A stretch of DNA of 47,135 nucleotides, from positions 1 to 47,135 of the forward strand of contig CADBRX010000166.1 of the NCBI GenBank assembly GCA_902797175.1, in the 5' to 3' direction. Position 1 is the stretch's first letter. The number at the start of each line of letters is the position of its first letter. Positions 14,371-21,931 of the stretch are shown here, piece by piece. Made by a program: the position numbers and the translations under genes. Under the pieces are notes generated by a model. It did not search any database and was not told the DNA's origin. It was given only the letters and a program-made list of their open reading frames with translations. The stretch comes from an uncultured Coriobacteriaceae bacterium. Its GTDB lineage: Bacteria; Actinomycetota; Coriobacteriia; Coriobacteriales; Atopobiaceae.

Positions 14371-15033
14371 ATGGGCAACCTGATCATGGTGCTCGGAAAG
14401 AGCGGGAGCGGCAAGTCCACGTCGCTCCGCAACTTCGCGCCCGACGAGGTGGGCGTGTTCTCAGTGGCGGGCAAGCGCCTGCCGTTCCGCAGCGAGCTGC
14501 CAGTCGTGCAGCACGCCAACTACAAGCGAATCGCCGACATCCTAGCGGCGAACAGGCGTCGCTGCTACGTCATCGACGATGCGACCTACCTGATGCAGCT
14601 CGACAACTTCGCACGGGCGAAGGAGGCGGGCTACCAGAAGTTCACCGACATGGCCGTCGCGTTCCAGCAGCTACTACAGAGGGCGAGCTGGACGGACGAT
14701 GACACCAACGTCTATTTCCTTATGCACCCGGACAGCGACGAGATGGGCCGCGAGAAGCCCAAGACCATCGGGAAGATGCTGGACGAGAAGCTGTGCGTCG
14801 AGGGCCTGTTCCCCATCGTCATCGACGCGAGGGTCACGCAGGGCGATGACGGCAGGCCCCGCCACGTGTTCGTCACCGAGAACGACGGCACGAACCTCGC
14901 CAAGGCCCCGATGGGCATGCTGCCAGAGGTCATGGACAACGACCTCAAGGCCGTGGACACGGCCATCCGCGAGTACTGGGGAATGGCCCCGATAACCGAC
15001 AAGGCCGCGGACGCGGCAGAAATGGAGGACTAG
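14371..15033 (+). CDS. phage recombination ATPase (AAA_24/Sak4-like)
   Basis: The 220-residue P-loop protein has Walker A GKSGSGKST at residues 9-17 and Walker B CYVIDDATYL near 65-75. A conserved His-Pro after the sensor strand (YFLMHPDSDE) and a C-terminal KAVDTAIREYWG follow. Short stand-alone RecA-fold ATPases of this type act as single-strand annealing recombinases in phages and are commonly followed by a DUF669 protein, as here. AAAGGAG precedes the ATG. The ATPase call is firm; the Sak4-type role follows from neighbours. Confidence 0.85.
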   Translation: MGNLIMVLGKSGSGKSTSLRNFAPDEVGVFSVAGKRLPFRSELPVVQHANYKRIADILAANRRRCYVIDDATYLMQLDNFARAKEAGYQKFTDMAVAFQQLLQRASWTDDDTNVYFLMHPDSDEMGREKPKTIGKMLDEKLCVEGLFPIVIDARVTQGDDGRPRHVFVTENDGTNLAKAPMGMLPEVMDNDLKAVDTAIREYWGMAPITDKAADAAEMED

Positions 15034-15035
15034 AC

Positions 15036-15611
15036 ATGCCCAAGCTCAACACCCTGTGGAAGGACATAGACGAGGCCAGCGTCGGCGGCTTCTCGGACAT
15101 CGAGCCGGGTGCCTACGTGCTGACCATCACCGCCTGCGAGGGGCACCCCAAAGACGAGTACTTCGAGATCACGTGGGACGTGGCCGAGGGGCCGCGCAAG
15201 GGTGCCTACGCCGACAGCCAGTACCCGCCCACGACGCGCATCTACTGGCGCGAGAAGGCTCTGGGCTTCCTCAAGCACCGCCTGCACGTACTTGCCGACT
15301 GGAATCAGGGCTTCCAGCCCACCGTGGCATTCGATAACGACCAGTGGGGCCAGTTCGTCGGCAAGCGCTTCGGCGCGGTGGTGCGCAAGCGGCTCTACAC
15401 GGCGGGGCCGAACAGCAAGAACCCTGGAGCCGACCGCTACGCCATGGAGGTGGCCGCGTGGCTGAGCCCCGAGGACTTCCGCGCTGGCAAGTTCAACCCC
15501 GACCTGCTCAAGGACAACGACCAGCGCACCAAGGCCGAGCAGGCGGCACCGACCCCGCCCGTGCAGGCACCCGAGCCGCTCGACCTCTACGCGGAGGACG
15601 TGCCGTTCTAA
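15036..15611 (+). CDS. DUF669/SSB-like single-strand DNA-binding protein
   Basis: The 191-residue protein starts with a beta-rich domain (GAYVLTITACEGHP, YFEITWDVAEGP) and has a disordered, proline-rich C-terminal part. It ends LDLYAEDVPF, an acidic tip like the DDDIPF tail of SSB proteins that recruits partner enzymes. DUF669 proteins are encoded beside Sak4-type ATPases in many phages. GGAGG lies before the ATG, 3 bases after the ATPase stop. DNA binding is inferred from family and tail. Confidence 0.75.
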   Translation: MPKLNTLWKDIDEASVGGFSDIEPGAYVLTITACEGHPKDEYFEITWDVAEGPRKGAYADSQYPPTTRIYWREKALGFLKHRLHVLADWNQGFQPTVAFDNDQWGQFVGKRFGAVVRKRLYTAGPNSKNPGADRYAMEVAAWLSPEDFRAGKFNPDLLKDNDQRTKAEQAAPTPPVQAPEPLDLYAEDVPF

Positions 15612-15625
15612 GGAGGTGAGCGCCC

Positions 15626-16111
15626 ATGGCGCAGAGCGACCGCTTCTACTTCTGGCGCGGCTACTACGACGCGCTCAAGATGCTGCCGACCGCAGAGCAG
15701 CGCGACGCGCTCGTAATGGGCATCTGCTCCTACGCCTTCGACGGAGACGAACCTGACTTCTCGTGGGATGCCGCCCTTGCGATAGGGTGGGCCATCCTCC
15801 GAGACCAGGTGCGCGAGAGCGTCGAGATCGGGCGCGACGCGAGCCGTCGCGGCTCGATGGGCGGCAGGCCCAGGAAGGGCGAAAAAACCTCTGCTAAAAC
15901 CAGAGCTAAAACCTCTGCTTTAAGCAGTGCTAAAAGCTCCGTTAAAAGCTCTGCTGAAAGCGAAGGGAAGGGAACTGACCGGAAGGGAAGTGAACAAGAC
16001 TCCCCTAACGGGGAGTCTGGCGACGCGGCTGCGGCTGACGCCGCGCCGCGCGCGCCCATCATGACCGACGACGGCGTGACAATACCGCCGAAGCCAGAGG
16101 GGTGGGAGTGA
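15626..16111 (+). CDS. DUF6291-like replication-region protein with a 12-bp repeat tract
   Basis: The 161-residue protein has a conserved N-terminal domain (FYFWRGYYDALKMLPTAEQR, LVMGICSYAFDGDEP) of the kind found before phage helicases. The linker GSMGGRPRKGEK leads into a low-complexity tail made of tetrapeptides of the type KTSA/KSSA. The tail is encoded by six 12-bp units at 15884-15955. The close is DDGVTIPPKPEGWE. AGGAGG precedes the ATG. Its stop overlaps the helicase start (TGATG). A replisome-organiser role is inferred from position. Confidence 0.65.
   Translation: MAQSDRFYFWRGYYDALKMLPTAEQRDALVMGICSYAFDGDEPDFSWDAALAIGWAILRDQVRESVEIGRDASRRGSMGGRPRKGEKTSAKTRAKTSALSSAKSSVKSSAESEGKGTDRKGSEQDSPNGESGDAAAADAAPRAPIMTDDGVTIPPKPEGWE
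15884..15955 (+). repeat. six tandem 12-bp units inside the DUF6291-like gene
   Basis: Units such as AAAACCTCTGCT and AAAAGCTCTGCT code for K-[TS]-[SR]-A. The tract is much richer in A and T than its surroundings, so it stands out in composition. Length change by whole units would keep the frame. Confidence 0.8.
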
Positions 16112-17085
16112 TGGACGGCCGAGAGATGCCGTGGGAGTCAGTCTGGGAGGTAGACAGACCAGACGGCAACCTGGCGATGAGCGCCTACCTCGACATGCCC
16201 GAGCCGATGCCGACCGGGGTGCCGAAGCTGGACCAGCTCCTCGGCGGGGGCATGACGCGCGGCGTCACCGTCGTGGGCGGCGCGTCGAGCGCGGGAAAGA
16301 CCGTTCTGGCGTGCCAGGCCGCAGCGGCCATGTGCGCCCGCGGGCAGCGCGTGGTGTACGCGAGCTACGAGACGGCCTGGGAGGTGGTGCAGCTCCGGTG
16401 CGCAAGCGCGTGGAGCTGCACTGACCAGGCCAGGGGAAGGGGCGTCAAGCCCTTCAACTGGTCGGCCGTCGTCAACGGCAGCTACCGCGCCGCCCAGGGG
16501 CGCTACCGCGGGCTGGACAGGCAGCAGCTCTCGCGCTACCTCGCTGGCAGTGCCATGGACGACGTGGCCTACGCCCTCACGATGTGGGACGAGGGGCCGG
16601 GGCGCAACCTGGCGGTGCTCACGAGCGGCAACGACGTGCACCTGCTGTGCGACACAGTGGCGGCGATTCCCGGGCAGAGGCCCGTGCTCGTGTGCGACTA
16701 CATCCAGATCATGCCCACGGGAGCCAAAGGCAGGCAGGAGGACAACGAGCGCGTGACCGAGGTCATGGGGACGCTGAGGGAGTACTCGTACAGCCCCAAC
16801 GGCTCGAACGTGCTTGCCATATCCAGCCTGCGCAAGCTCACGCCAGCGGACCTCAAGGACGGGCCGAACATGGACTGGTTCAGAGGCTCCAACCACGTCG
16901 GCTACGACGCCGAGCAGGCCGTGGTGCTCACCGTGGAGCGCGAGAAGCGGGATGGGCGCATGGTGCCGCGCGTGGACAGGGACGGCTCGACCATGGGCCG
17001 CATGACGATAGTGAAGAACAGGACGGGCGCGACCGGCACGAGCGTCTCGACGGCGCTCTACGGATGGTGCTCGATGATCAGGTAG
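16111..17085 (+). CDS. DnaB-type replicative helicase (RecA-fold ATPase)
   Basis: The 324-residue protein has the DnaB C-terminal pattern. PTGVPKLDQLLGGGMTRG leads to Walker A GGASSAGKT, then VVYASYET (the strand with the catalytic Glu), Walker B VLVCDYIQIM, and SSLRK followed by DWFRGSNHVGYDAEQAVVL and MTIVKNRTG (arginine-finger region). It lacks the DnaB N-terminal domain, as is common for phage helicases paired with a separate organiser protein. The ATG at 16111 overlaps the upstream stop; a GTG nine bases earlier is an alternative. Confidence 0.85.
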   Translation: MDGREMPWESVWEVDRPDGNLAMSAYLDMPEPMPTGVPKLDQLLGGGMTRGVTVVGGASSAGKTVLACQAAAAMCARGQRVVYASYETAWEVVQLRCASAWSCTDQARGRGVKPFNWSAVVNGSYRAAQGRYRGLDRQQLSRYLAGSAMDDVAYALTMWDEGPGRNLAVLTSGNDVHLLCDTVAAIPGQRPVLVCDYIQIMPTGAKGRQEDNERVTEVMGTLREYSYSPNGSNVLAISSLRKLTPADLKDGPNMDWFRGSNHVGYDAEQAVVLTVEREKRDGRMVPRVDRDGSTMGRMTIVKNRTGATGTSVSTALYGWCSMIR

Positions 17086-17098
17086 GGAGTGATGGATC

Positions 17099-17191
17099 AT
17101 GACCCACACGGCATGCTTCGCCTTCGGGCTTCTGCTCGGCGGCACGCTCGGCGTGCTCGCCATGGCGATCGTGGCGGGAGGTGGAAGGTGA
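17099..17191 (+). CDS. 30-residue membrane peptide
   Basis: The peptide begins MTHTACFAFGLLLGGTLGVL and ends AMAIVAGGGR: one glycine-rich membrane helix. GGGAG lies 9 bases before the ATG at 17099, and the stop overlaps the next start as TGATG. Such tiny membrane genes are common in this phage type. Coding is supported by the ribosome site and coupling only. Confidence 0.5.
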   Translation: MTHTACFAFGLLLGGTLGVLAMAIVAGGGR

Positions 17192-17499
17192 TGGACATAG
17201 GCGGAATCGAGGTAATCGAGACTGGCAGCAGGCTCCTCATGGCAGAGGACGTGGCCGAGCTTACGGAGTACATCGAGCAGCTTGAGTCCGAGAACGTCAA
17301 GCTTCGCTCCATGCGCGACACGTGGCAGGAGAACGATGCCAAGCTGAGGGAGCTGGTGCGGGACATGTGGGAAGGCTACAACGACCCTCGGTGCGAAGAC
17401 TGCCCGCTGAAAGACAAGCCAGCATGCGCCGACTGCCCCATCTGTGCAAGAGAGGCGGCAGTGATTGACCACATGCGCGAGCTGGGAATCGAGGTGTGA
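17191..17499 (+). CDS. coiled-coil plus cysteine-cluster protein (paralogue 1)
   Basis: The 102-residue protein has a coiled coil (YIEQLESENVKLRSMRDTW, NDAKLRELVRDMWEGY), then a Cys cluster CEDCPLKDKPACADCPIC that could bind zinc, and the ending MRELGIEV. The motif KLRELV...MW and the C-terminal ELGIEV recur in the genes at 17501 and 21650, so the three are paralogues. GGAGGTGG precedes the ATG. The function is unknown. Confidence 0.75.
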   Translation: MDIGGIEVIETGSRLLMAEDVAELTEYIEQLESENVKLRSMRDTWQENDAKLRELVRDMWEGYNDPRCEDCPLKDKPACADCPICAREAAVIDHMRELGIEV

Positions 17500-17500
17500 C

Positions 17501-17746
17501 ATGCCGTTATTCGTTGGGGCAAGCGAGTCGTATGACACGGATGCTTGGGAAGCTTACAACCTCAAGAAAGAGAACGCCAAACTGCGAGAGCTGGTACGTG
17601 ATATGTGGCGATTCACGGGTGCTGCGTGCAAGAAGTATCCAAGGCTGTTCGACCCCGTTGAGGCGGGAGGACAGACAGTGCGGCTTAATCCGATTGATTC
17701 TTTTGAGCAGCGCATGCAAGAGCTTGATATCGAGGTGGAGCAATGA
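17501..17746 (+). CDS. coiled-coil protein (paralogue 2)
   Basis: The 81-residue protein contains NLKKENAKLRELVRDMWRFT and ends MQELDIEVEQ, matching its neighbours at 17191 and 21650, but has lost the Cys cluster. It begins one base after the upstream stop and overlaps the next gene by ATGA. The DNA is lower in GC than the surrounding genes, which suggests a separate origin. Confidence 0.7.
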   Translation: MPLFVGASESYDTDAWEAYNLKKENAKLRELVRDMWRFTGAACKKYPRLFDPVEAGGQTVRLNPIDSFEQRMQELDIEVEQ

Positions 17747-17946
17747 CCGCAGATGTTCCCATACTCAATGCGAGCAAGGCACCAGAGTGCGAGCTCTACG
17801 TTATGCAGTGCACCCTGACAGTCGAGCACATTGAGATATTTGGCGGTGGTAGGAAGGAACGCAAGGCCCAACTGAACAGCTACCTAAGCAAGGAAGTGCT
17901 TGAGTCGGCGCTCGACATTATGCGGGAGGTGGTGTCCGATGGCTGA
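17743..17946 (+). CDS. small phage protein, unknown
   Basis: The 67-residue soluble protein begins MTADVPILNASKAPECELYV and ends SALDIMREVVSDG. ATGA overlap with the previous gene and an 8-base overlap with the next show it is in the coupled chain. No family is recognised. Confidence 0.65.
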   Translation: MTADVPILNASKAPECELYVMQCTLTVEHIEIFGGGRKERKAQLNSYLSKEVLESALDIMREVVSDG

Positions 17947-18130
17947 GTACGTCGTTGACCTCTACAGCGAGCATGACGGCGTGAGGTGCGAACCGATAGT
18001 CCGCTGCCGAGACTGCGTGAGCGTGCAGGAGCACTACGAGGGCATGGACGTATGGTGGTGCTGGTACTTGCAGAGATACGTCGGCTCCAACGGATTCTGC
18101 TTTTGGGGCGTTAGGAGGGCAGGGGCATGA
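17939..18130 (+). CDS. small zinc-ribbon-like phage protein
   Basis: The 63-residue protein has IVRCRDCVSVQEHYEG, WWCWYLQRYVGSNGFCFWG: a CxxC pair and two later cysteines. This follows the 'VRCRDC...FC.WG' pattern of small zinc-ribbon proteins that many actinobacterial phages carry in tandem arrays. GGGAGG precedes the ATG at 17939. It overlaps the next gene by ATGA. Confidence 0.7.
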   Translation: MAEYVVDLYSEHDGVRCEPIVRCRDCVSVQEHYEGMDVWWCWYLQRYVGSNGFCFWGVRRAGA

Positions 18131-18498
18131 GCTATGACGTCCGTTTTGCCGTGGAGACGGTCAAGCCGAACAAGTACGGCGAGCGCTTCGCGGTGGTTCT
18201 AATACCCGAGCACGACACGCCAACCTACAACCTCGCCAAGATGTTCCGCAAGTCGATGGGATGGGACTACGTGCAGGGGGAATGGTACCCGTTCGACGTG
18301 TTCATGCCCGCGATTGAGCGCGGCATCCACGAGCTGACGTTCAACCCCGAGAAGTACGAGCGATACAACCCGCCCAACGGCTGGGGGACGCTCGAGGGCG
18401 CGCTCGAGGCGATGCGCAACTGGTACCACGAGCTGACCGACAGGTGGGACGGGATTCAGAACATGTGGGACCTCAAGGACATCTGGATGAGGTGGTAG
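18127..18498 (+). CDS. phage protein, unknown
   Basis: The 123-residue protein is rich in Trp, Tyr and Phe (RKSMGWDYVQGEWYPFDVFM, GWGTLEGALEAMRNWYHEL). It has no membrane helix or Cys cluster. ATGA overlap ties it to the upstream zinc-ribbon gene. The fold and role are unknown. Confidence 0.65.
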   Translation: MSYDVRFAVETVKPNKYGERFAVVLIPEHDTPTYNLAKMFRKSMGWDYVQGEWYPFDVFMPAIERGIHELTFNPEKYERYNPPNGWGTLEGALEAMRNWYHELTDRWDGIQNMWDLKDIWMRW

Positions 18499-18500
18499 CG

Positions 18501-18914
18501 ATGGAGCCAATTGAGCTGCTGAGGCGGCTACTGGACGAGCGCGGCGTGGAGTGGTTCGAGAGCGTGACCCGCAAAGGGCTTACGTGGATTTACCGAGACG
18601 GCAAGGTAATAAGGTTCCATCCATGGCAACCCGACACGCTCAAGGTAAGCATGTTTGACCTCACACCTGAGCAGGCCGTCGAAGCCACGCTGGGGCCGCT
18701 CACTGAACGAGCGGCCAAAGACAGTGAGAAAGACAGTGACGGGCGCGGGGAGTGCCACAACGAGGGTGACCAGAGAGACTTTCTTTGCTCCGAGTGCGGG
18801 GCGCGGATGTACATCGACACGGGCGAAACCTACACGATGATTGACAGTCTCGAAAACATCATCGAGCAGCCCAGATTCTGTCCAAACTGCGGATGCAAGA
18901 TTAAGGAGGACTGA
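18501..18914 (+). CDS. zinc-ribbon protein A1 of a duplicated cassette
   Basis: The 137-residue protein starts MEPIELLRRLLDERGVEWFE and continues through a small beta domain to LTPEQAVEATLGPLTERA. It ends with a zinc ribbon (LCSECGARM ... FCPNCGCKIKED). The same order (LLDERGV, LTPEQAI-ATLGP, CSQCG) occurs in the gene at 19489, so the two are paralogues. It is followed after 2 bases by its cassette partner at 18917. The role is unknown; zinc binding by the four cysteines is likely. Confidence 0.75.
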   Translation: MEPIELLRRLLDERGVEWFESVTRKGLTWIYRDGKVIRFHPWQPDTLKVSMFDLTPEQAVEATLGPLTERAAKDSEKDSDGRGECHNEGDQRDFLCSECGARMYIDTGETYTMIDSLENIIEQPRFCPNCGCKIKED

Positions 18915-18916
18915 AC

Positions 18917-19486
18917 ATGGCGGGCATCGACAGGCTGCGCCGATGGGTGCTACAGACGCGCGAGGACGGTCTGGGGCCGATGGGGACGAACCTCAACGAC
19001 CTGCTGGAAATCGCCGACGCTATAGAGGAAGAGTTCAAGGAGCAGGAACAAGCCCATGCCTTCGCCTACAGCCAAGTCTACGATTTCGCCAACGGCATCT
19101 ATGGGCAGCTTCTGAACTTCGACAAGATGGATGAGCGTCCAGAAGAGATGGCCGAGCATGGCTGGGTCAAGCTGCCCGTGGACGCTGACGGGGTGCCGAT
19201 TCACATCGGGGACGAGCTGAAATGCATCGAAGCGCTCCATCCCGAAGTGCCAGCGAGGTTCAAGGTGCAGGACATGTTCTATCGCGGGAACGGAGAATGG
19301 CACCTACGTGCCTATCCTGCGACCTACGACCCGAAGAAGTGCCGCCACCACCACGAGCCGACCGTCGAGGACTTGCTGCGGGAGTTTGTGTCTGAGTTCA
19401 ACCGCGACGATACCGAGCTGTGTGACGAGGAAATCATCGAACGATTCGCCTCCAAGCTCAGGCTGGTAGACGATGGAGAGGAATAG
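18917..19486 (+). CDS. phage protein B1 of a duplicated cassette
   Basis: The 189-residue protein has an N-terminal helical part (MAGIDRLRRWVLQTREDGLG, DLLEIADAIEEEFKEQEQA). The block GWVKLPVDADGVPIHIGDEL and a C-terminal EPTVEDLLREFVSEFNRDD follow. The GWVKLPVDADG block and the PPTVED/EPTVED block recur in the gene at 20368. AAGGAGG precedes the ATG. The GWVKLP block is frequent in small proteins of Coriobacteriia phages as I recall them; no function is known to me. Confidence 0.7.
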   Translation: MAGIDRLRRWVLQTREDGLGPMGTNLNDLLEIADAIEEEFKEQEQAHAFAYSQVYDFANGIYGQLLNFDKMDERPEEMAEHGWVKLPVDADGVPIHIGDELKCIEALHPEVPARFKVQDMFYRGNGEWHLRAYPATYDPKKCRHHHEPTVEDLLREFVSEFNRDDTELCDEEIIERFASKLRLVDDGEE

Positions 19487-19488
19487 CA

Positions 19489-20365
19489 ATGGAGATTCAG
19501 GTCACGCAAGAGCAGGTCGATGCAGTAATAGAGTCAATTGTCCGCAAGGAGCTTGACAACCTCAAAACCTACGATAGCTGCTATGACGAGTATTGCAGGA
19601 GGCCTCTCGATGAGTACCTTGAGTGCAAGGTTAAGTCCATAGTTGAGAAATACTTGAAGGAAAAGCTTGACGCCATTATTGACACCGAGGTTGCCGAGGC
19701 CACGCGAATGGAGGCGGTAGCAGCGTTGCGGGCCATGCTTGACGAGCGCGGGGTGAAGTACGAAGTCGATGATGCCAAGACGGTCAGGGTGACTCGCTGG
19801 AGAGCATATGGCGATTGGGTCAGCTTCATCGAATATGACAACGGCGATACGAAATTCTGCATCGATGCGCGGCGACTTACCCCCGAGCAGGCTATCACCG
19901 CCACGCTGGGGCCGCGAATCACGGGCGAGTCCAGCGACGGCTACCACACCTTCAACGAGCTGTACCACCACCGAGCCGTGCTGTTCTCCGTCATCGTCCG
20001 CGACCACAATGAGCTGGCGTGGAAGTCCAAGCTCCACCACGACGGAACCATGTACGACGACATGTTCATCGTGGGCATCGAGACGCCCAAGGGACAGGCC
20101 ACCTACCACTACGACATCAACCCCTACTGGGACATGTTCGACTGCAAGGAGCTTGAGCGTGCCCCCGAATGGGATGGTCACTCGCCCGACGAAGCCATAG
20201 AAAGGATTGCCACCCTAGCACCCGAGGAGTGCACCTACGAGATAGCGGCATTCGGGGACGGCAAGGTTTGGTACCAGTGCTCGCAATGCGGTGGCATGGC
20301 AAGCGCCGACTATGACCCGCCAAAGGTATTGCCCACATTGCGGACGCAAGGTGAAGGAGGACTGA
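19489..20365 (+). pseudogene. zinc-ribbon protein A2 of the duplicated cassette, frameshifted at its zinc ribbon
   Basis: The frame opens with a coiled region (EQVDAVIESIVRKELDNL), then LRAMLDERGVKYEVDDAKTV and LTPEQAITATLGP as in A1. An inserted domain follows (GYHTFNELYHHRAVLFSVIV, AWKSKLHHDGTMYDDMF, APEWDGHSPDEAIERI) of a type common in phage proteins of gut bacteria. The first zinc knuckle CSQCGG is in frame. The second, YCPHCGRKVKED-stop, is read only after skipping one A in the AAA at 20322-20324. Without the skip, the frame runs on into B2 as one 489-residue product ending at 20958. Confidence 0.7.
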
Positions 20366-20367
20366 CC

Positions 20368-20958
20368 ATGGAGAGTCTCGAAAGGCTGCGGAGGTACGTT
20401 AATGAACACACCAACAAAGATTGGGAGTATGCGACCTTCCCACCACAGAGGCAGCTTGTGAACTGCACCGACACTGTCGTGTTCGGTCTCATCGACGCTA
20501 TCGAACAGGAGCACGCCGAGCTGCTGGACAAGGCGCTTGGCGAGCAGGATGACGCGATACGGCACGCACGCGAGGTAGCCTACAGCACTGGCTACGAAGC
20601 GGGATTCGATGAGGGCCTCGCAAGCACCGATGGCTGGTCGGCCGATGACTGGACGGGTCAGCACGAGGATGCGATGGCTGAGCGTGGATGGGTCAAGTTG
20701 CCCGTGGACGCTGACGGCGAGGTGGTACGCATCGGTGACGTGATGGTGATGGCGAGCCATCCGTTTGGGTGTGAGGACAAGCCCCTCGTGGTTGACAGGA
20801 TGGAGCTATCTCGTGGCATGCATGGCGAGGTTTGGTGCCTCGCTTTGGACACCGATAGAAGCTGCTGGACACAGGCAGCGGTGCTCCGCCACTACCAGCC
20901 GCCCACGGTCGAGGACTGTGCTCAAGGCGGTGGAGCGGTATCGAAGGGGGACAAATGA
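20368..20958 (+). CDS. phage protein B2 of a duplicated cassette
   Basis: The 196-residue protein begins MESLERLRRYVNEHTNKDWE, parallel to MAGIDRLRRWV of B1. It carries GWVKLPVDADGEVVRIGDVM and closes with HYQPPTVEDCAQGG. GAAGGAGG lies 7-8 bases before the ATG at 20368, strong evidence that this is an independent gene although the upstream frame is continuous with it. It overlaps the next gene by ATGA. Confidence 0.7.
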   Translation: MESLERLRRYVNEHTNKDWEYATFPPQRQLVNCTDTVVFGLIDAIEQEHAELLDKALGEQDDAIRHAREVAYSTGYEAGFDEGLASTDGWSADDWTGQHEDAMAERGWVKLPVDADGEVVRIGDVMVMASHPFGCEDKPLVVDRMELSRGMHGEVWCLALDTDRSCWTQAAVLRHYQPPTVEDCAQGGGAVSKGDK

Positions 20959-21088
20959 CCGACGAGATCAGGACGATTCTGCTCGCCCTCGCCTACGCCA
21001 TGGAGGAGGGCGAAATCGACGCGGGGGGGGTGCGTCAGCGCTCAGGTGGCTGGCCGAGCACACCCGAGAGGGGATGAGTGACGAATGA
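20955..21088 (+). pseudogene. small phage protein frameshifted in a G8 run
   Basis: The frame MTDEIRTILLALAYAMEEGE leads into eight G residues at 21023-21030. Beyond them the good coding sequence is in another frame, reading ASALRWLAEHTREGMSDE and ending at 21088 in an ATGA overlap with the next gene, as all neighbours do. The uninterrupted frame instead stops at 21077 with an unlikely tail. A length change in the G run restores a protein of about 44 residues. Confidence 0.65.
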
Positions 21089-21297
21089 CTGATGAACAAC
21101 GACAGGCGCGTCTACGGCATCACATGTACGAGACCTGCGAAGGAATAGCCGAGCACGCCGAGCGCATCGTGGCGCTCGAGGAGCTGGTCGCGGACTACAT
21201 CCGTGACTGCGGCTGCGACGGCGAGTACTGCGACCAATACGTGGACGGATCGTGCCGACTTCTCGAGCGGGCGATGAAGCTGGGGGTGCTGGGATGA
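21085..21297 (+). CDS. small cysteine-containing phage protein
   Basis: The 70-residue protein begins MTDEQRQARLRHHMYETCEG, is helical (EHAERIVALEELVADYI) and has a cluster DCGCDGEYCDQYVDGSC. ATGA overlaps on both sides place it in the coupled chain. Metal binding by the four cysteines is possible. Confidence 0.65.
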   Translation: MTDEQRQARLRHHMYETCEGIAEHAERIVALEELVADYIRDCGCDGEYCDQYVDGSCRLLERAMKLGVLG

Positions 21298-21653
21298 CCG
21301 TCACCGAAGAGACCGAGCGCCACATCTGCGCCGAGTGTACCGACTTCATCGGCTGTGGCGACTGGGGGCTCTGTTGCAAGTCGGCTAAGTACGAAGACCT
21401 TTGCTACGACTTCACGCCTGCATGCGAGCGGTTCAAGCCTGGGCGAAAGATTAGCCCGACGATTCTCTACACGACGCCTGACGGCAAGGGAATGGCGCGT
21501 GAATTCACAGTCAAAGCCTGCTGGGGTAGATGGGTTGACCTAGCCAAGCAGACAATCGCCGAGGGCAACACAGACGTGCGCATCGTTGACTTCGATGGCA
21601 GCAAGCATCCGAGGCTGCTCTGGCATCCAGAGTACGAGAGGAGCGAGTCATGA
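21294..21653 (+). CDS. phage protein with N-terminal cysteine cluster
   Basis: The 119-residue protein has eight cysteines in its first 50 residues (HICAECTDFIGCGDWGLCC, YDFTPACERF), then a beta domain (SPTILYTTPDGKGMAREFTV) and ends HPEYERSES. The Cys-rich head resembles small 'C..C...GW..C' phage domains that probably hold iron-sulfur or zinc. ATGA overlaps both neighbours. Confidence 0.65.
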   Translation: MTVTEETERHICAECTDFIGCGDWGLCCKSAKYEDLCYDFTPACERFKPGRKISPTILYTTPDGKGMAREFTVKACWGRWVDLAKQTIAEGNTDVRIVDFDGSKHPRLLWHPEYERSES

Positions 21654-21931
21654 CCGTCACCGAGCGAGAGCGTAGGCGCATGGAGCTTGTGGACGGAAGC
21701 GCACACCGCACCGACCTCTGCGAGCAGCTGGCGATGCGCGAGTACGAACTTGACAACATCAAGAAGGAGAACGACAAGCTGCGTGAGCTGGTGCAAAAGC
21801 TATACGCCAATCTCCGTAACCGAGAGTCGATTCTAGAGCTGATGGGGATGCCGCCATCAGAAGCAGCGAAAGACGAAATGAGGACAATCATCGACAAGTG
21901 CAGCGAGCTGGGAATCGAGGTGGTCGGATGA
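21650..21931 (+). CDS. coiled-coil protein (paralogue 3)
   Basis: The 93-residue protein contains ELDNIKKENDKLRELVQKLY and ends CSELGIEVVG, matching the genes at 17191 and 17501. A basic N-terminus (MTVTERERRRMELVDG) is its own. It lies 4 kb from the other copies, on the far side of the duplicated cassettes. Confidence 0.7.
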   Translation: MTVTERERRRMELVDGSAHRTDLCEQLAMREYELDNIKKENDKLRELVQKLYANLRNRESILELMGMPPSEAAKDEMRTIIDKCSELGIEVVG

